NCBI RefSeq assembly: GCF_014489515.1
Contig: NZ_CP060782.1
Coordinates: forward strand, 1,426,001-1,490,000
Length of the DNA stretch: 64,000 bases
Direction: 5' to 3'
Source of the DNA: Sphingomonas sediminicola
Lineage (GTDB): Bacteria > Pseudomonadota > Alphaproteobacteria > Sphingomonadales > Sphingomonadaceae
The translations under genes were made by a program, and so were the position numbers. Shown here piece by piece: positions 39,802-50,037 of the stretch (position 1 is the stretch's first letter; every line of letters starts with the position of its first letter). The notes under the pieces were generated by a model that made no database searches, had not been told where the DNA came from, and worked only from the letters and a program-made list of their open reading frames with translations.

Positions 39802-40156
39802 CGATATATCTCCCCCTCAAGAATCGGCGCGGTCTCCCTTCCCACCGAAATTGAGAACGTTCACTTTTCATTGCGCCACACCCTGTTTGTCAAGCCCCGA
39901 CGAAGCCGGTCGGAGCTTTCCAGCCGGATTTGGGCGCTCATCCGGGGGCATTTCTCTCGGCGGAGCGAGCAAAGTGGTGAATTCTCAACCTTGGTTAGGT
40001 GGGACCACCAAAGCTTCGATGATATGTTCCCGGCATGAAACTGCTCGAGAACGGTTCCTTGGCCTTGCAGGCCGTACGTCGGATGAGCCCGCCCGTTTGC
40101 CGAAGGAAGAGGTCAGGTCAGGAGACGTTCAGCCTCGACCGTCAACCGGACGATGC
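39802..40156. promoter_or_regulatory. Divergent promoter region between two TonB receptor genes
   Basis: 355 bp without a gene, starting points for the receptors at 39801 (minus) and 40157 (plus). It holds the palindrome GAACGTTC at 39855-39862 and a related GAACGGTTC at 40049-40057. The region is less GC-rich near 39850-39890 and 40000-40035, as expected for promoters. No small ORF with a credible ribosome-binding site was recognised. Confidence 0.5.
39855..39862. promoter_or_regulatory. Candidate LacI-family operator
   Basis: GAACGTTC is an 8-bp perfect palindrome centred on CG, the hallmark of LacI/GalR operators, inside TTGAGAACGTTCACTT. It lies 54-61 bp upstream of the receptor ATG at 39801. 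The operon encodes its own LacI-family protein at 30732-31859, which is the natural candidate to bind here. Confidence 0.45.
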
Positions 40157-42712
40157 ATGCGAGATTATAGTAATCCGTTAGTTCCCGTTGGAACCTGGAC
40201 CGCCACCGCGATCGCGTTGGCCCTTTCCACACCTGCATACGCGCAGGCCGCCACGGCGACCGACGTCCCTGTCACCACAACAGCGGCGGAAGCCCAAGCC
40301 CCGGCGACGGCCGCTCAGCAAGCGCCAGCAACCGAAGAAGACATTTACGGCGAGGAAGGCGACGCGATCGTCGTCACCGGCATCCGCCGCGGCAGCGTCG
40401 TCGGCGACATCCCTCCGGAGAATGTGCTCGGTGGCCGCGACGTGCGGGCGACGGGCGCGACCGATATCAACGAGCTTCTCGATGCGCTCGCCCCACAGAT
40501 TGGAAGCGCTCGCGGTCGCGGCGGCGAGCGCCCCATCCTGCTCCTAAACGGGCAGCGCGTTTCCAGTTTCCGGGAAATGCGGGACATCCCAACCGAAGCC
40601 ATCGAGCGGGTCGAGATCCTGCCTGAAGAAGTCGCGTTAAAGTACGGATATCGCGCCGATCAGCGGGTCGTGAACATCGTCCTTCGGGAACGCTTCCGTT
40701 CCACCGTTGCGCGCCTGGAAGGCAATACCGCGACCGAGGGTGGCTATCTGGGCGGAACCGGGGAACTGACCCAGCTTCGAATCCAGAGGAACGGCCGGAC
40801 GACATTCAACGTGCGGGCGAAGCCAATTCGCCGCTTACAGAAAATGAGAGAGACATCCGCCTTGAGGATACATCCTCTCCTGACGAGCGATCGGCAAGAA
40901 CCCTCATCGGCTCGAAGCAACTCCTGCGCGGTGCCGCCACGCTCAACCGGACAATCTGGAACGACGTTGGTGCAACGCTGAACGCGGAAGTCGAGCACAA
41001 CCAGGGACGATCCCTGTTCGGATTATCCGACTTCGCGATTGACCCGTTGGTCCGCAACACGAGCACCGACAGCGCGCACCTCGGCTTGGCCCTCAACGGT
41101 AACAAGGGAAAATGGCGTTGGTCGGCGACGGGCAACGGCGACGTCGGCCGCTCCCTCACGCGAAGCGACCGCAAGGACGAGACCGAACGCGATCGTTCAG
41201 AAAGCGTGACGATTTCGGGCGACGTCGATCTCACCGCCAACGGCCCTATGTTCGCCGTGCCCGCCGGTGACGCCAGCATGACTGTCCGCATCGGGGCCAG
41301 CACGCTCCACTTGGACAGCGAGCGGCGGAATGCAGGCGGCTTCTCCGACAATGATCTGAGCCGCACCCGCGGAAGCGCGAGCGCGAATTTCGACCTTCCG
41401 ATCTCGCGCCGCAATCGGGATTTCAGCGCGCTAGGCAATCTTACGCTCAACGCCAATGCCGAGATCGAGCAGCTTTCCGACTTCGGAACGCTGACGACGA
41501 TCGGAGCCGGCGTGAACTGGTCGCCCGTCGATCGCCTCAGCTTCCTCGCGAGCTGGACCCGTGAAGAAGGCGCGCCGACCGTTCAGCAGCTTGGCGACCC
41601 GATCCTGGAGACCCCGAAACGCGCGTGTTTGATTTTACGACCGGGGAAACGGTGCTCGTCAACGCGATCACTGGCGGAAATCCGGACCTTCTCGCCGACA
41701 AGCGCAACGTTCTGAAGATCGGTGGCAACTGGAAGCCGCTGGAAAAGACGGACCTCGGGCTTCGAGCCGAGTACGTCCGCTCGCGCCTGGACCGCCCGGT
41801 TTCCACATTTCCCGGCGTTAGCGAAGCGCTCGAAGCCGCCTTCCCCGAACGCTTCGTCCGGGATTTGTCCGGCCAGCTTGTCAGCGTCGACTTCCGGCCG
41901 GTGAACTATGACGAGGCACGGCGCGACACACTGCGCTGGGGCTTTGATTTCTCGATGCCGCTAACGTCGGCGCGGCCTTCGCAAGCCGCAATCGACCGCT
42001 TCCGCGCTCGCAGAGCGGCCGATGCCGGCCAAGCCGCCAATACGCCTCGGGGAGCCCCGCCGCCCGACGGACCACCGCCAGAGGGTGGCCCACCGCCGGA
42101 AGGCGCCGGTCCGTCCTCGGGCGGCCCCGGCGGCGGCGGATTCGGTCCCGGCGGGGATTCGGCGGACGGTTCGGCGGCGGACGCCAAGGCGGCCGGCTTC
42201 AGTTCTCGCTGACACACACCGTCAATCTCATCGACGAGGTAACGATCCGGCAGGGCGTGCCGAAGCTCGACTATCTCCACGGTGATGCCTTGGGTTCGAC
42301 CGGCGGGCGCCCTCGCCACCAGGTCGAGGCGCAAGGGGGTTATTTCAACAACGGCCTCGGCGCCCGCGTCTCCGCCAACTGGCGCAGTGGAACGCGCGTC
42401 GACAGCAGCACTGGCGACGACCTTCGCTTCTCGCCTCTGGCCACTTTCGACCTCAGGCTCTTCGCCAATCTCGGCGAGCGCTTCGATCTCGTGTCGAAAT
42501 ATCCGGTGCTTCGAGGAACGTCGCTTCGTTTCGAGGTGAACAACATTTTCAATTCGAGGCCGCGCGTTCGCGGCGCCGCCGGAGAGGTGCCGTTCAATTA
42601 CCAGTCCGACCTGCTGGATCCGCTTGGCCGAACGATCTCGATCTCTTTCAGGAAACTGTTCCTGCCTCCGCGCAGCTTCTTCAGGCGACAAGCTGCGGAA
42701 GGACAGGATTGA
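40157..42712 (+). CDS. TonB-dependent receptor-like protein with Pro/Gly-rich insert (three apparent frameshifts)
   Basis: About 850 residues once repaired. Signal peptide region VPVGTWTATAIALALSTPAY, an Ala/Thr-rich linker, then GDAIVVTGIRRGSV and plug motifs ELLDALAPQIGSARGRGGER and PILLLNGQRVSSFREMRDIP. Barrel strands follow, ending LRFEVNNIFNSRPRVRGAAG and ISISFRKLFLPPRSFFRR. Breaks near 40819, 41616 and 42155 are each repaired by one G/C. Between strands, about 42050-42190 encodes a Pro/Gly-rich stretch (GAPPPDGPPPEGGPPPEGAG, then Gly-rich with GGRFGGGRQGGR). The usual YGADAI plug end is replaced by KYGYRADQRVVNIVLRE. Ligand unknown. Confidence 0.83.
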
Positions 42713-42781
42713 GAGAACAAATTCGCCATTGCGGAGCGAGGGTCAACGATCTGGTAAGCGTAAGCAGTTACGCCTGAAGAT

Positions 42782-43447
42782 ATGAGCGACCGGAAGCCGG
42801 AGACGTTGGTGGAAGAACAACCGGTTGAGACGACGCTTTATTCGCTGTCCGATCGTACACCGAATCCTGCCGAACGGCGGGATGGCGAGCGCTACCTGAC
42901 TCTGTTCAGGGTTGGCTCGGTCATGATCGGCGACAGGCGCGAGCTCTGTCTCATCAAGAACATCTCAGCCGGCGGGATGATGATCCGGCCCTATTGCAAG
43001 CTGGAAGAGGGCACGCGCGTCTCGGTCGAGCTCAAGAGAGGCGAACAGATACCCGGAATGATTAGCTGGGTCCGCGAGGATTCCGCCGGGGTGGAATTTG
43101 AGCAGCCGATCGATGTCGTGGAATTGCTCGCAAGCTCGATGGAAGGGCCCCGCCCTCGCATGCCGCGAGTCGAGGTTCGGTGCATCGCCTCGATCCGCCA
43201 GGGATCGAACGTCTACGGCATGCGCGCCCACGACATTTCGCAGGGCGGAATCAAGGTCGAATCGAACCGAGACCTCGATGTTGGAGCCGAGGTACTCGTC
43301 ACTCTTCCTGGCCTGCCTTCAAAGGCGGCGGTCGTCCGTTGGCGCGAAGGCAATGCCTACGGCATCACTTTCCAGCGCCTGCTGGCGCTTCAGGAACTTG
43401 TCGACTGGTTGAGGGAGCAGCGCGAGCTGCTGCGTTCCAAGAACTGA
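42782..43447 (+). CDS. Tandem PilZ-domain protein
   Basis: 221 residues with two PilZ domains. The first has RRDGERY (RxxxR) and LIKNISAGGMMI (NxSxxG), the full cyclic-di-GMP signature, at residues about 34-72. The second (from about residue 120) keeps AHDISQGGIKV (DxSxxG) but its arginine motif is only RMPR, so it may bind poorly or serve in dimerisation. A short acidic N-terminal tail precedes them. No enzymatic or membrane domain. It ends two bases from a convergent PilZ gene. Confidence 0.88.
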   Translation: MSDRKPETLVEEQPVETTLYSLSDRTPNPAERRDGERYLTLFRVGSVMIGDRRELCLIKNISAGGMMIRPYCKLEEGTRVSVELKRGEQIPGMISWVREDSAGVEFEQPIDVVELLASSMEGPRPRMPRVEVRCIASIRQGSNVYGMRAHDISQGGIKVESNRDLDVGAEVLVTLPGLPSKAAVVRWREGNAYGITFQRLLALQELVDWLREQRELLRSKN

Positions 43448-43449
43448 TC

Positions 43450-43860
43450 TTATTCGCCCGGTCGGCTGGCCGACGGACTCCAGACCCAGCTTTCCGCCAA
43501 TCTCTGCTGCTCCGACGTCATTTCGCGAGCGGTGAAACCGGGTCGCCAGTAGCGTGGCTGGAGCTTGGGACGCGGCACCGGAACGTGGCGAAGTACTTCG
43601 CTCGGCTCCAGCTTCGAATCGAATGCAATGCCGGCGTAGTGGCCGTTGACCCACACCACCCGGCCCTGCGCGTTCAACTCATTGCGGACGAAATGCACCG
43701 ACGTGCCTTCGATCGGCAGCTTCTCGCTTTCGACAAGCGCGCCTTCAGCCGAGAGATTGCGCAGCTTCACGGCCTGCGAAGTGCCGCCGTGCTCGAGCTT
43801 GGCTACGAGCAAAACCTGCGAGCGACGCGAGCGGCGGTTCTGGCAATTTCTTTCGTCCAT
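43450..43860 (-). CDS. PilZ-domain protein
   Basis: 136 residues. The N-terminus is arginine-rich (RNRRSRRSQV-like, read as CQNRRSRRSQVLLVAKL) and LRNLSAEGALVES supplies NxSxxG, so c-di-GMP binding is plausible. A C-terminal tail of about 50 residues (KLQPRYWRPGFTAREMTSEQ) follows the barrel. It is the last same-strand gene after the gcv operon, 35 bp beyond the DUF938 methyltransferase, and convergent with the tandem PilZ gene. Confidence 0.82.
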   Translation of the reverse strand: MDERNCQNRRSRRSQVLLVAKLEHGGTSQAVKLRNLSAEGALVESEKLPIEGTSVHFVRNELNAQGRVVWVNGHYAGIAFDSKLEPSEVLRHVPVPRPKLQPRYWRPGFTAREMTSEQQRLAESWVWSPSASRPGE

Positions 43861-43895
43861 GTCCGTTCAGATAAACGACCACGGTAAAGCTTTGC

Positions 43896-44546
43896 TTAAG
43901 TGCGTTGGCTGCCAGTCAGCCGAAAGAGCAGCATCAAGTTGTTCGCGGGCATCCGGCGCCACTCCACGAGCTGGAACCGGTGAGAGGCGGCGGCGGCCTC
44001 GAAATCCTCCACCCGCCGCAAGCCCCACTTCGGATCGCGAGCCTTTAGGTCTGCATCGAAAGCAAGATTCGACGGCGCCGTCTCGAGGTCGTCCTTGAGC
44101 CACGGACCGTAGAGGATGAGCGGACCGCCTTCGGGCAGGATGCGCGCAGCCCCGACAATCAGTCCAAGCGACGCCGCCCACGGGCTGATGTGCGCCATGT
44201 TGATGTTGAGGACCGCATCCGCCCGTTCGATCGGCCAGGCGCCCGCGCTCGCGTCCAGGGCAATAGGAGGCTTGATGTTGGACGCACCTGAAGCCGCTCT
44301 CCACGCTTCGATCGAAGCGAGCGCGTCCGGGTGCATGTCGCTCGGTTGCCAATCGAGCTTCGGAAACTGCTCGGCAAACCAGGCCGCATGCTCGCCCGTT
44401 CCGCTTGCAACCTCGAGAACGGTGCCGCCTTCAGGAAGCCAGTCGGCGAGCACTTCCGCGATCGGCTCGCGGTTGCGGAGCGCCGCGGGAGCCGACCGGC
44501 GAGCGTCCTCTGCCGGCGGTCCCTCGTAGAAGCGGCGCTCGTTCAT
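43896..44546 (-). CDS. DUF938 class I SAM-dependent methyltransferase
   Basis: 216 residues. The SAM site is VLEVASGTGEHAAWFAEQFP, followed by WQPSDMHPDALASIEAW; ADAVLNINMAHISPWAASLG and ILPEGGPLILYGPWL are conserved DUF938 segments. The target is unknown for the family. It starts one base after the gcvP subunit 2 stop, so it belongs to the glycine cleavage operon as read. No frameshift. Confidence 0.87.
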   Translation of the reverse strand: MNERRFYEGPPAEDARRSAPAALRNREPIAEVLADWLPEGGTVLEVASGTGEHAAWFAEQFPKLDWQPSDMHPDALASIEAWRAASGASNIKPPIALDASAGAWPIERADAVLNINMAHISPWAASLGLIVGAARILPEGGPLILYGPWLKDDLETAPSNLAFDADLKARDPKWGLRRVEDFEAAAASHRFQLVEWRRMPANNLMLLFRLTGSQRT

Positions 44547-46110
44547 TTACTCCGCCGCCTGGGCCGGCTCCGGATCCTTGTAGACCAGCACAGGCTTCCG
44601 GGCTGCGAGCGTCTCGTCGAGACGGCGGCGCGGCGCATGGACCGGAGCGGCTTTGAGAGCCTGATCACCCGACTTCGCCCGCCCAGCGATCGAGCGCAGG
44701 GCAAAGATGAACTGGTCGAGGCTCGCCTTGGACTCCGTCTCGGTCGGCTCGACCAGCATCGCGCCGTGAACGACCAGCGGAAAGTACATGGTCATCGGGT
44801 GGAAGCCTTCGTCGATCAGCGCCTTAGCCACATCGATCGTGCTGAGGCCCTCCCGAATCCACGGTCCGAGAAAAGTGCTTCGTGCATGCACGGTCCGCTT
44901 GCCCCGAACGGCGCTTCGAGCACGTCCTCGAGCGAGCGGAGAATGTAGTTGGCGTTAAGGACCGCATCCTCCGCGACGCGGCGAAGTCCATCCGAACCGT
45001 GGCTAAGCATGTAGGACGCAGCGCGCGTGAACATGCCCATCTGGCCATGGAACGCGACCATCCGGCCGAAGCTCTTCGAGTGATGCTCGCCCGCCGTCTC
45101 CTCCTCTACGAGAACGAAGCGGTCGCCCTGCTTCTCGACGAACGGAAGCGGCGCGAACGGTGCAAGCGCCGCGCTGAGCACGACCGGCCCGCACCCGGAC
45201 CGCCGCCGCCGTGCGGCGTCGAGAAAGTCTTGTGCAGGTTGATGTGCATCGCGTCGACGCCGAGGTCGCCCGGACGGACCTTTCCGACGATCGCGTTGAA
45301 ATTCGCGCCGTCGCAATAGACGAGAGCGCCGGCCGCATGGACGGCATCGCTGATCGCCTTCATGTCCGGCTCGAACAGGCCGCAGGTGTTCGGGTTGGTG
45401 ATCATCACCGCCGCGACGTCGGGCCCGAGCCGCGCTTTCAGCGCTTCAAGGTCGACGCGGCCGGCCTTGTTCGCCGGGATGTTCTCGACGCGATAGCCGG
45501 CGAAGGCTGCGGTCGCCGGGTTGGTGCCGTGCGCACTCTCCGGAACCAGCACGACCTCCCGCTTGTCGCCGCGGGCCTCGAGCGCAGCGCGAATGCAGAG
45601 CAAGCCGCAGAGTTCGCCATGGGCACCGGCCTTGGGGCTCATCGCGACTGCCGGCATCCCGGTCAGCGTCGTCAGCCAGCGGCCGACGAGATCGATGACC
45701 TCGAACGCGCCTTGCACCGTGTCGGTCGGCTGAAGCGGATGGATGTCGGCAAAGCCGGGCATCCGCGCGATTTTCTCGTTGAGGCGCGGATTGTGTTTCA
45801 TCGTGCACGACCCGAGCGGGAAGAGCCCGAGGTCGATTGCGTAGTTCTGCCGCGAAAGGCGCGTGTAATGACGCACTGCTTCCGGCTCGCTGAGACCGGC
45901 AAGGCCGATCTCGCGATTCCGATCCAGCCCGCCGAGACGGCCTGCATTCGATTTGAACTCAGGGAAATCGACGCCGGTCTGCTCGGTCGACCCGATCTCG
46001 AACAGCAGAGGCTCCTCGAGCATCAGCGCGCGGTTACCGGTCACCGTCTGCGCCTCGCCCTGCTCGTTCGCAGGAGTGGACGGCCGCCAGCCTGAAGGAT
46101 TGACGGTCAT
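44547..46110 (-). CDS. gcvPB: Glycine dehydrogenase (decarboxylating) subunit 2 (two apparent frameshifts)
   Basis: PLP-binding half of the P-protein, which decarboxylates glycine and passes the aminomethyl group to GcvH. Marks are [66 protein letters not shown] and [20 protein letters not shown] (PLP lysine). The ending [20 protein letters not shown] is also standard. Breaks near 45186 (GGCC) and 44855 are repaired by one C and one base. Start 46110 overlaps the gcvPA stop. Confidence 0.92.
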
Positions 46111-47465
46111 TGGCACACCTCCTTCAGACCCGCTTCCAGGGCCGCGATATCCTCGTCGGTCACGGTTTCGGTCACTGCGATGATCAGCCCGTTCTGCAGC
46201 GCGTTCGCGCCCGGATATAGCCGCCCGAGCGACACGCCGCCGAGAATGCCCTTCTCCGCAAGGTCGCGGACCACTGGACGGGCTTCGACAGGAAGCTCGA
46301 TCGTGAATTCGTTGAAGAAGCTGTCGTTGATCAGCTTCACACCCGGAATTGCCGACAGCCGGTCCGCAGCTTCGCACGCGCGCGCGTGATTCAGCTGAGC
46401 GAGCTGCCTCAAACCCTTCTCGCCAAGCAGGCTCATGTGCACCGAGAAAGCCAAGGCGCAGAGACCAGAGTTCGTGCAGATATTCGATGTCGCCTTCTCA
46501 CGGCGGATGTGCTGTTCGCGGGTCGAGAGCGTCAGAACGAAACCGCGCTTGCCACCCGCGTCGACGGTCTCGCCCGCTAGGCGGCCCGGCATCTGCCGCA
46601 CAAATTTCTCACGGGTTGCGAAAAGCCCAACATACGGGCCGCCGAATTGAAGGCCGACGCCGATCGATTGGCCCTCACCCACCACAATGTCCGCGCCCAT
46701 TTCGCCCGGCGACTTGATCAAGCCGAGCGCCACCGGTTCGGTTACAACCGCGATCAGAATTGCCCCGTTGGCGTGAGCGGCCTCTGCAATCGGGGTCAGA
46801 TCGGTGATACGGCCGAGAATGTCGGGATACTGGACGACAATCGCGCTGGTCTCGCCGTCGATCGCGGCGATCAGCTTTTCCGCGTCCGTTTCAGCGCTCA
46901 GGTCCGGCTGCGAGGTCTCAAGCCGGTCCTCGGTGAACTTCGCCATCGTCATCGCGACGCTGACGTAATGCGGGTGCACGCCCGACGAGATGATCGTCTT
47001 GTTCCGCCGCGTAATGCGGTGGCCCATGACGATCGCTTCCCACATCGCGGTCGAGCCGTCGTACATCGACGCGTTCGCGACTTCGCAGCCGAACAGCCGC
47101 GCGACCTGAGTCTGGAACTCGAACAGGACCTGGAGGGTGCCCTGCGCGATTTCCGGCTGGTACGGCGTGTAAGCCGTCAGGAACTCACCGCGCTGGATGA
47201 TGTGATCCACGCTCGCCGGAATGTGATGCTTGTAGGCACCGCAGCCGAGGAAAAACGGCGCCTCGCTAGCCGCCAAATTCTTGCGGGCAAGGGCTCCAAG
47301 CTGGCGCTCAACGGACAGTTCGGAGGCATGCGGCGGAAGCTCCGCAATCGGCCCGGACAGCAGCGCGTTGGCCGGCACATCTTTGAACAGGTCATCGACA
47401 GTCGTGGCGCCGATCGTCTGCAGCATCGCGCTGCGGTCGGCGTCCGACAGGGGCAAGTAACGCAT
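46107..47465 (-). CDS. gcvPA: Glycine dehydrogenase (decarboxylating) subunit 1
   Basis: 452 residues, intact: N-terminal half of the split P-protein of the glycine cleavage system. Marks are [74 protein letters not shown] and [19 protein letters not shown]. The split P-protein (gcvPA/gcvPB) is common in alphaproteobacteria. It begins one base after the stop of the methyltransferase gene and overlaps gcvPB by 4 nt. Confidence 0.95.
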   Translation of the reverse strand: MRYLPLSDADRSAMLQTIGATTVDDLFKDVPANALLSGPIAELPPHASELSVERQLGALARKNLAASEAPFFLGCGAYKHHIPASVDHIIQRGEFLTAYTPYQPEIAQGTLQVLFEFQTQVARLFGCEVANASMYDGSTAMWEAIVMGHRITRRNKTIISSGVHPHYVSVAMTMAKFTEDRLETSQPDLSAETDAEKLIAAIDGETSAIVVQYPDILGRITDLTPIAEAAHANGAILIAVVTEPVALGLIKSPGEMGADIVVGEGQSIGVGLQFGGPYVGLFATREKFVRQMPGRLAGETVDAGGKRGFVLTLSTREQHIRREKATSNICTNSGLCALAFSVHMSLLGEKGLRQLAQLNHARACEAADRLSAIPGVKLINDSFFNEFTIELPVEARPVVRDLAEKGILGGVSLGRLYPGANALQNGLIIAVTETVTDEDIAALEAGLKEVCQ

Positions 47466-48230
47466 CTAGTTGGGCTTCCTCATGATGAAGCGAAGGCGGA
47501 CATAATCGGCATTGTTGGTGCCCACGGCTTCGGCGACGGCCTCGCCGATCTGGGCGCGTTCGTCTTCGGGCACGCCGGCGCGGTCGAGCCAGCCGCGGCG
47601 GAAGGTGGTGACCCACTGGCCGATACCGTTGGGCATGGGGGTGGGACGTTCGATCAGGCGGGCATCGAGCTCGGTGAAACCAGCGGCCTCGTAGACAGCG
47701 GCGAAGTCTTCGACCGAGGGATACCAGTTCGACGATTCCAGCGGGGGCGGATAGCCTCGTGCGACCAGCTCGGCGTCGAGCGTCTGCCGCAGCTTCGCGA
47801 GATTGCCGTCGCCTCCCATCTCACCGGCATATCGGCCACCCGGTTTGAGAGCGCGGATGGTCGCGTGGGCTACTCGGTCCTTGTCGAGCATCCAGTGAAG
47901 GGCTGCATTCGAGAAAGCCGCGTCGAATTCGGCATCGAACGTCATATCGGCCGCGTCCATCTCGAGCACGTCGAGCCCGATCGCCCGCGCCGCGGCGACC
48001 AGCTCGGGCGAGTTGTCGACACCAACGACATCGGATCCGCGCTCGACGATCTTGTGGGTCAGTGCACCATCGCCACAGCCGACATCGAGGATCCGCTCTC
48101 CCATCTTCGGATCAAGCAGATCGAGCGCGGCTTCTCCAAGATCGGAAACGAACCGTCCGACCCGGGCATAGTCAGCCGCGTCCCAGCGGCTCGTCGAGGC
48201 GATGACGTCGCTCAGAGCGTCGCCACCCAT
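47466..48230 (-). CDS. Class I SAM-dependent methyltransferase inside the gcv operon
   Basis: 254 residues resembling trans-aconitate-type methyltransferases: [20 protein letters not shown] is the SAM motif, [14 protein letters not shown] motif II, and [12 protein letters not shown] a conserved acidic/aromatic stretch. It lies between gcvH (19-nt overlap with ATG 48230) and gcvPA (directly adjacent), so it is co-transcribed under the glycine riboswitch. Substrate unknown; the link with glycine-derived one-carbon units is an inference. Confidence 0.85.
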   Translation of the reverse strand: MGGDALSDVIASTSRWDAADYARVGRFVSDLGEAALDLLDPKMGERILDVGCGDGALTHKIVERGSDVVGVDNSPELVAAARAIGLDVLEMDAADMTFDAEFDAAFSNAALHWMLDKDRVAHATIRALKPGGRYAGEMGGDGNLAKLRQTLDAELVARGYPPPLESSNWYPSVEDFAAVYEAAGFTELDARLIERPTPMPNGIGQWVTTFRRGWLDRAGVPEDERAQIGEAVAEAVGTNNADYVRLRFIMRKPN

Positions 48231-48582
48231 TCCCGATATGAGGCCTCGTCCATCAGGCCCTCGACCTCGCCCGGATTGTCGAGCTTGATCTTGAAGAACC
48301 AGCCCTCGCCTTCCGGGTCGCGGTTGATCAGCGCCGGGTCGTCAGCAACCGCCTGGTTGCCCTCGGTCACCTCGCCCGCGACCGGCGAATATACATCTGA
48401 GGCTGCCTTCACCGACTCCACGACGGCTGCTTCCTGGCCCTGTTCAGCTTGCGGCCCGTTTCGGGCACTTCGGCGAAAACAATGTCGCCAAGCGCTTCCT
48501 GCGCGTGGTTGGAAATACCGACGGTCGCTTTGTCGCCTTCGACGCGGATCCATTCATGCTCACGGGTGAAGTAGACCGTCAT
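48212..48582 (-). CDS. gcvH: Glycine cleavage system H protein (apparent frameshift)
   Basis: Lipoyl carrier that shuttles the aminomethyl intermediate. The N-terminus [20 protein letters not shown] and [19 protein letters not shown] lie in one frame; the lipoylation motif [19 protein letters not shown] with its lysine and the ending SYREWVATL lie in another. One G missing near 48446 (GCTGAAC for GCTGGAAC) explains it. ATG 48582 overlaps the gcvT stop (ATGA). Rebuilt length is about 123 residues, normal for GcvH. Confidence 0.92.
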
Positions 48583-49702
48583 GCACTTGCTCCCTTGCGG
48601 TGATATCGATGGGGTACGAACGGAAGCGCCGCAACGCGTGCGTCGAACAGCTTTCCGCGCTGTTCGAGTTTTAGCGCCGTGCCGACTTCCGCAAGATGGT
48701 TTGCGACATAGCCCATGGCGATCGGCCGCTGCAGGCTGGGTGAGAAACCGCCGCTGGTAATCCGGCCGATTTCATTGCCTTCGCCGTCCAGCACCAGCGC
48801 GCCTTCACGAACCGGCTGGCGACCGTCGATTTCGAACCCGACGCGCTTCTGGGCCGGCCCATTCTCCATTTCGGCGAGGAACCGGTTGTAGCCGGGGAAC
48901 CCGCCCTCGGCCCGACGACGCTTGCCGATCGCGAATGTCAGTCCGGCCATCACGGGGGTCGTCGTCCGGTCGATGTCGTGCCCGTAAAGCGGAAGTCCGG
49001 CTTCGAGCCGCAGCGAATCTCGCGCGCCGAGGCCGATCGGCTTCACGCGCTCATCACCCACCAGCCAGTCAGCGATGGTCTGAGCCGCGGCCGAATGGAT
49101 GGAAATCTCGAATCCGTCTTCCCCGGTATAGCCGGAGCGGCTGATCCATGCCTGGTGGCCGACCACCCGGAACGGCCCACCCTGCATGAAGCCAAGCTCG
49201 GAGACGCCAGGAGCGATGGCCTCAAGAACTTCGACTGCCTTCGGCCCTTGCAGGGCGAGCAAAGCCTGTCCCTTCATATGGTCCATGACCGTGCTGCGCG
49301 GCATGAGATTCTCGAAAATTTCGAGGTCGCCGTGCTTGGTCGCTCCGTTGACGACGACGTAGAATTCCTCTCCGCGGCGCGTGGCCATCAGGTCGTCGAT
49401 GATCGTGCCGTCTTCGGCCAGCAGCATGGAATAGCGCAGCTTCATGTCGCCGAGCAGCTTCAGCTCGCCAGGAAGCAGCGTCTCCAGCGCGGCGTCGACC
49501 TGGCTGCCATGGAAAAGGATCTGGCCCATGTGGCTGACATCGAACAGGCCGGCGTTCTCGCGCACCCACAGGTGCTCGGCCATGATGCCCTCGTACTGGA
49601 CGGGCATTTCGTAGCCGGCGAAGGGAACCATGCGCCCCCCTGAGCGCGATGCCATTCGTCCAGCGGAAGCTTCTGAAGTTGCTCTTGATCGACTTCGCTC
49701 AT
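48579..49702 (-). CDS. gcvT: Glycine cleavage system T protein, aminomethyltransferase (apparent frameshift)
   Basis: Transfers the one-carbon unit from H-protein to tetrahydrofolate, releasing ammonia. The true start is ATG 49702 ([20 protein letters not shown]). After QGG the frame is broken in a run of six Gs (49635-49640 on the plus strand); seven Gs give [19 protein letters not shown]. Further marks are [44 protein letters not shown] and [12 protein letters not shown]. It is the first gene of the operon, about 50 bp after the riboswitch. Confidence 0.93.
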
Positions 49703-49749
49703 CGCGCACTCCGGTTGCGACAGCCGCACGGGTGGATCCCGTCCGACGC

Positions 49750-49950
49750 CGTCGCCCCCGTCTGTCGCGCGACCTGAGAGCTTTCACCAGCCCGAGGCCG
49801 GCTTACCCTTCGGTGGTCCGTCATCGTCGTGACGGACACTTTCCAGACTGTCAGGCGCGCGCGGTCCCTTTGCCTGAGAGATTCCGGGGCGGTTGCTCCT
49901 TCGGCGCCGCGACAACCCGTTGAGGGCTATCACGAACTCTCCCGCGCGGC
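49750..49950 (-). promoter_or_regulatory. Tandem glycine riboswitch (gcvT element)
   Basis: Read on the minus strand, the first aptamer has CGGGAGAG, then GCGCCGAAGGAGCAA, then AATCTCTCAGGCAAAGGGAC. A short linker leads to a second aptamer with CACCGAAGGGTAAGCC, GAAAGCTCTCAGGT and GACAGACGGGG. This is the two-aptamer arrangement of glycine riboswitches. It stands between the upstream gene at 50038 and gcvT, so glycine should switch on the cleavage operon. The remaining sequence of the 335-bp gap holds no gene that I recognise. Confidence 0.93.
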
Positions 49951-50037
49951 CTTCCGGCGAACTAGCCACCGGAGACGGGCGGAGCCTTGGCTTCACGCGC
50001 ACGCGAAGTCAACGCGCTAATCGGGCAGCCGGACTCC

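Noticed and set aside
46647-48569. A 640-residue plus-strand open frame across gcvPA, the methyltransferase and gcvH
   Set aside because: It runs antisense through three recognisable genes and has no protein-like motifs; a high-GC shadow.
49745-50000. A coding frame (72 residues, minus strand 49784-50002) in the gap before gcvT
   Set aside because: It coincides with the tandem glycine riboswitch, whose conserved core elements explain the sequence.
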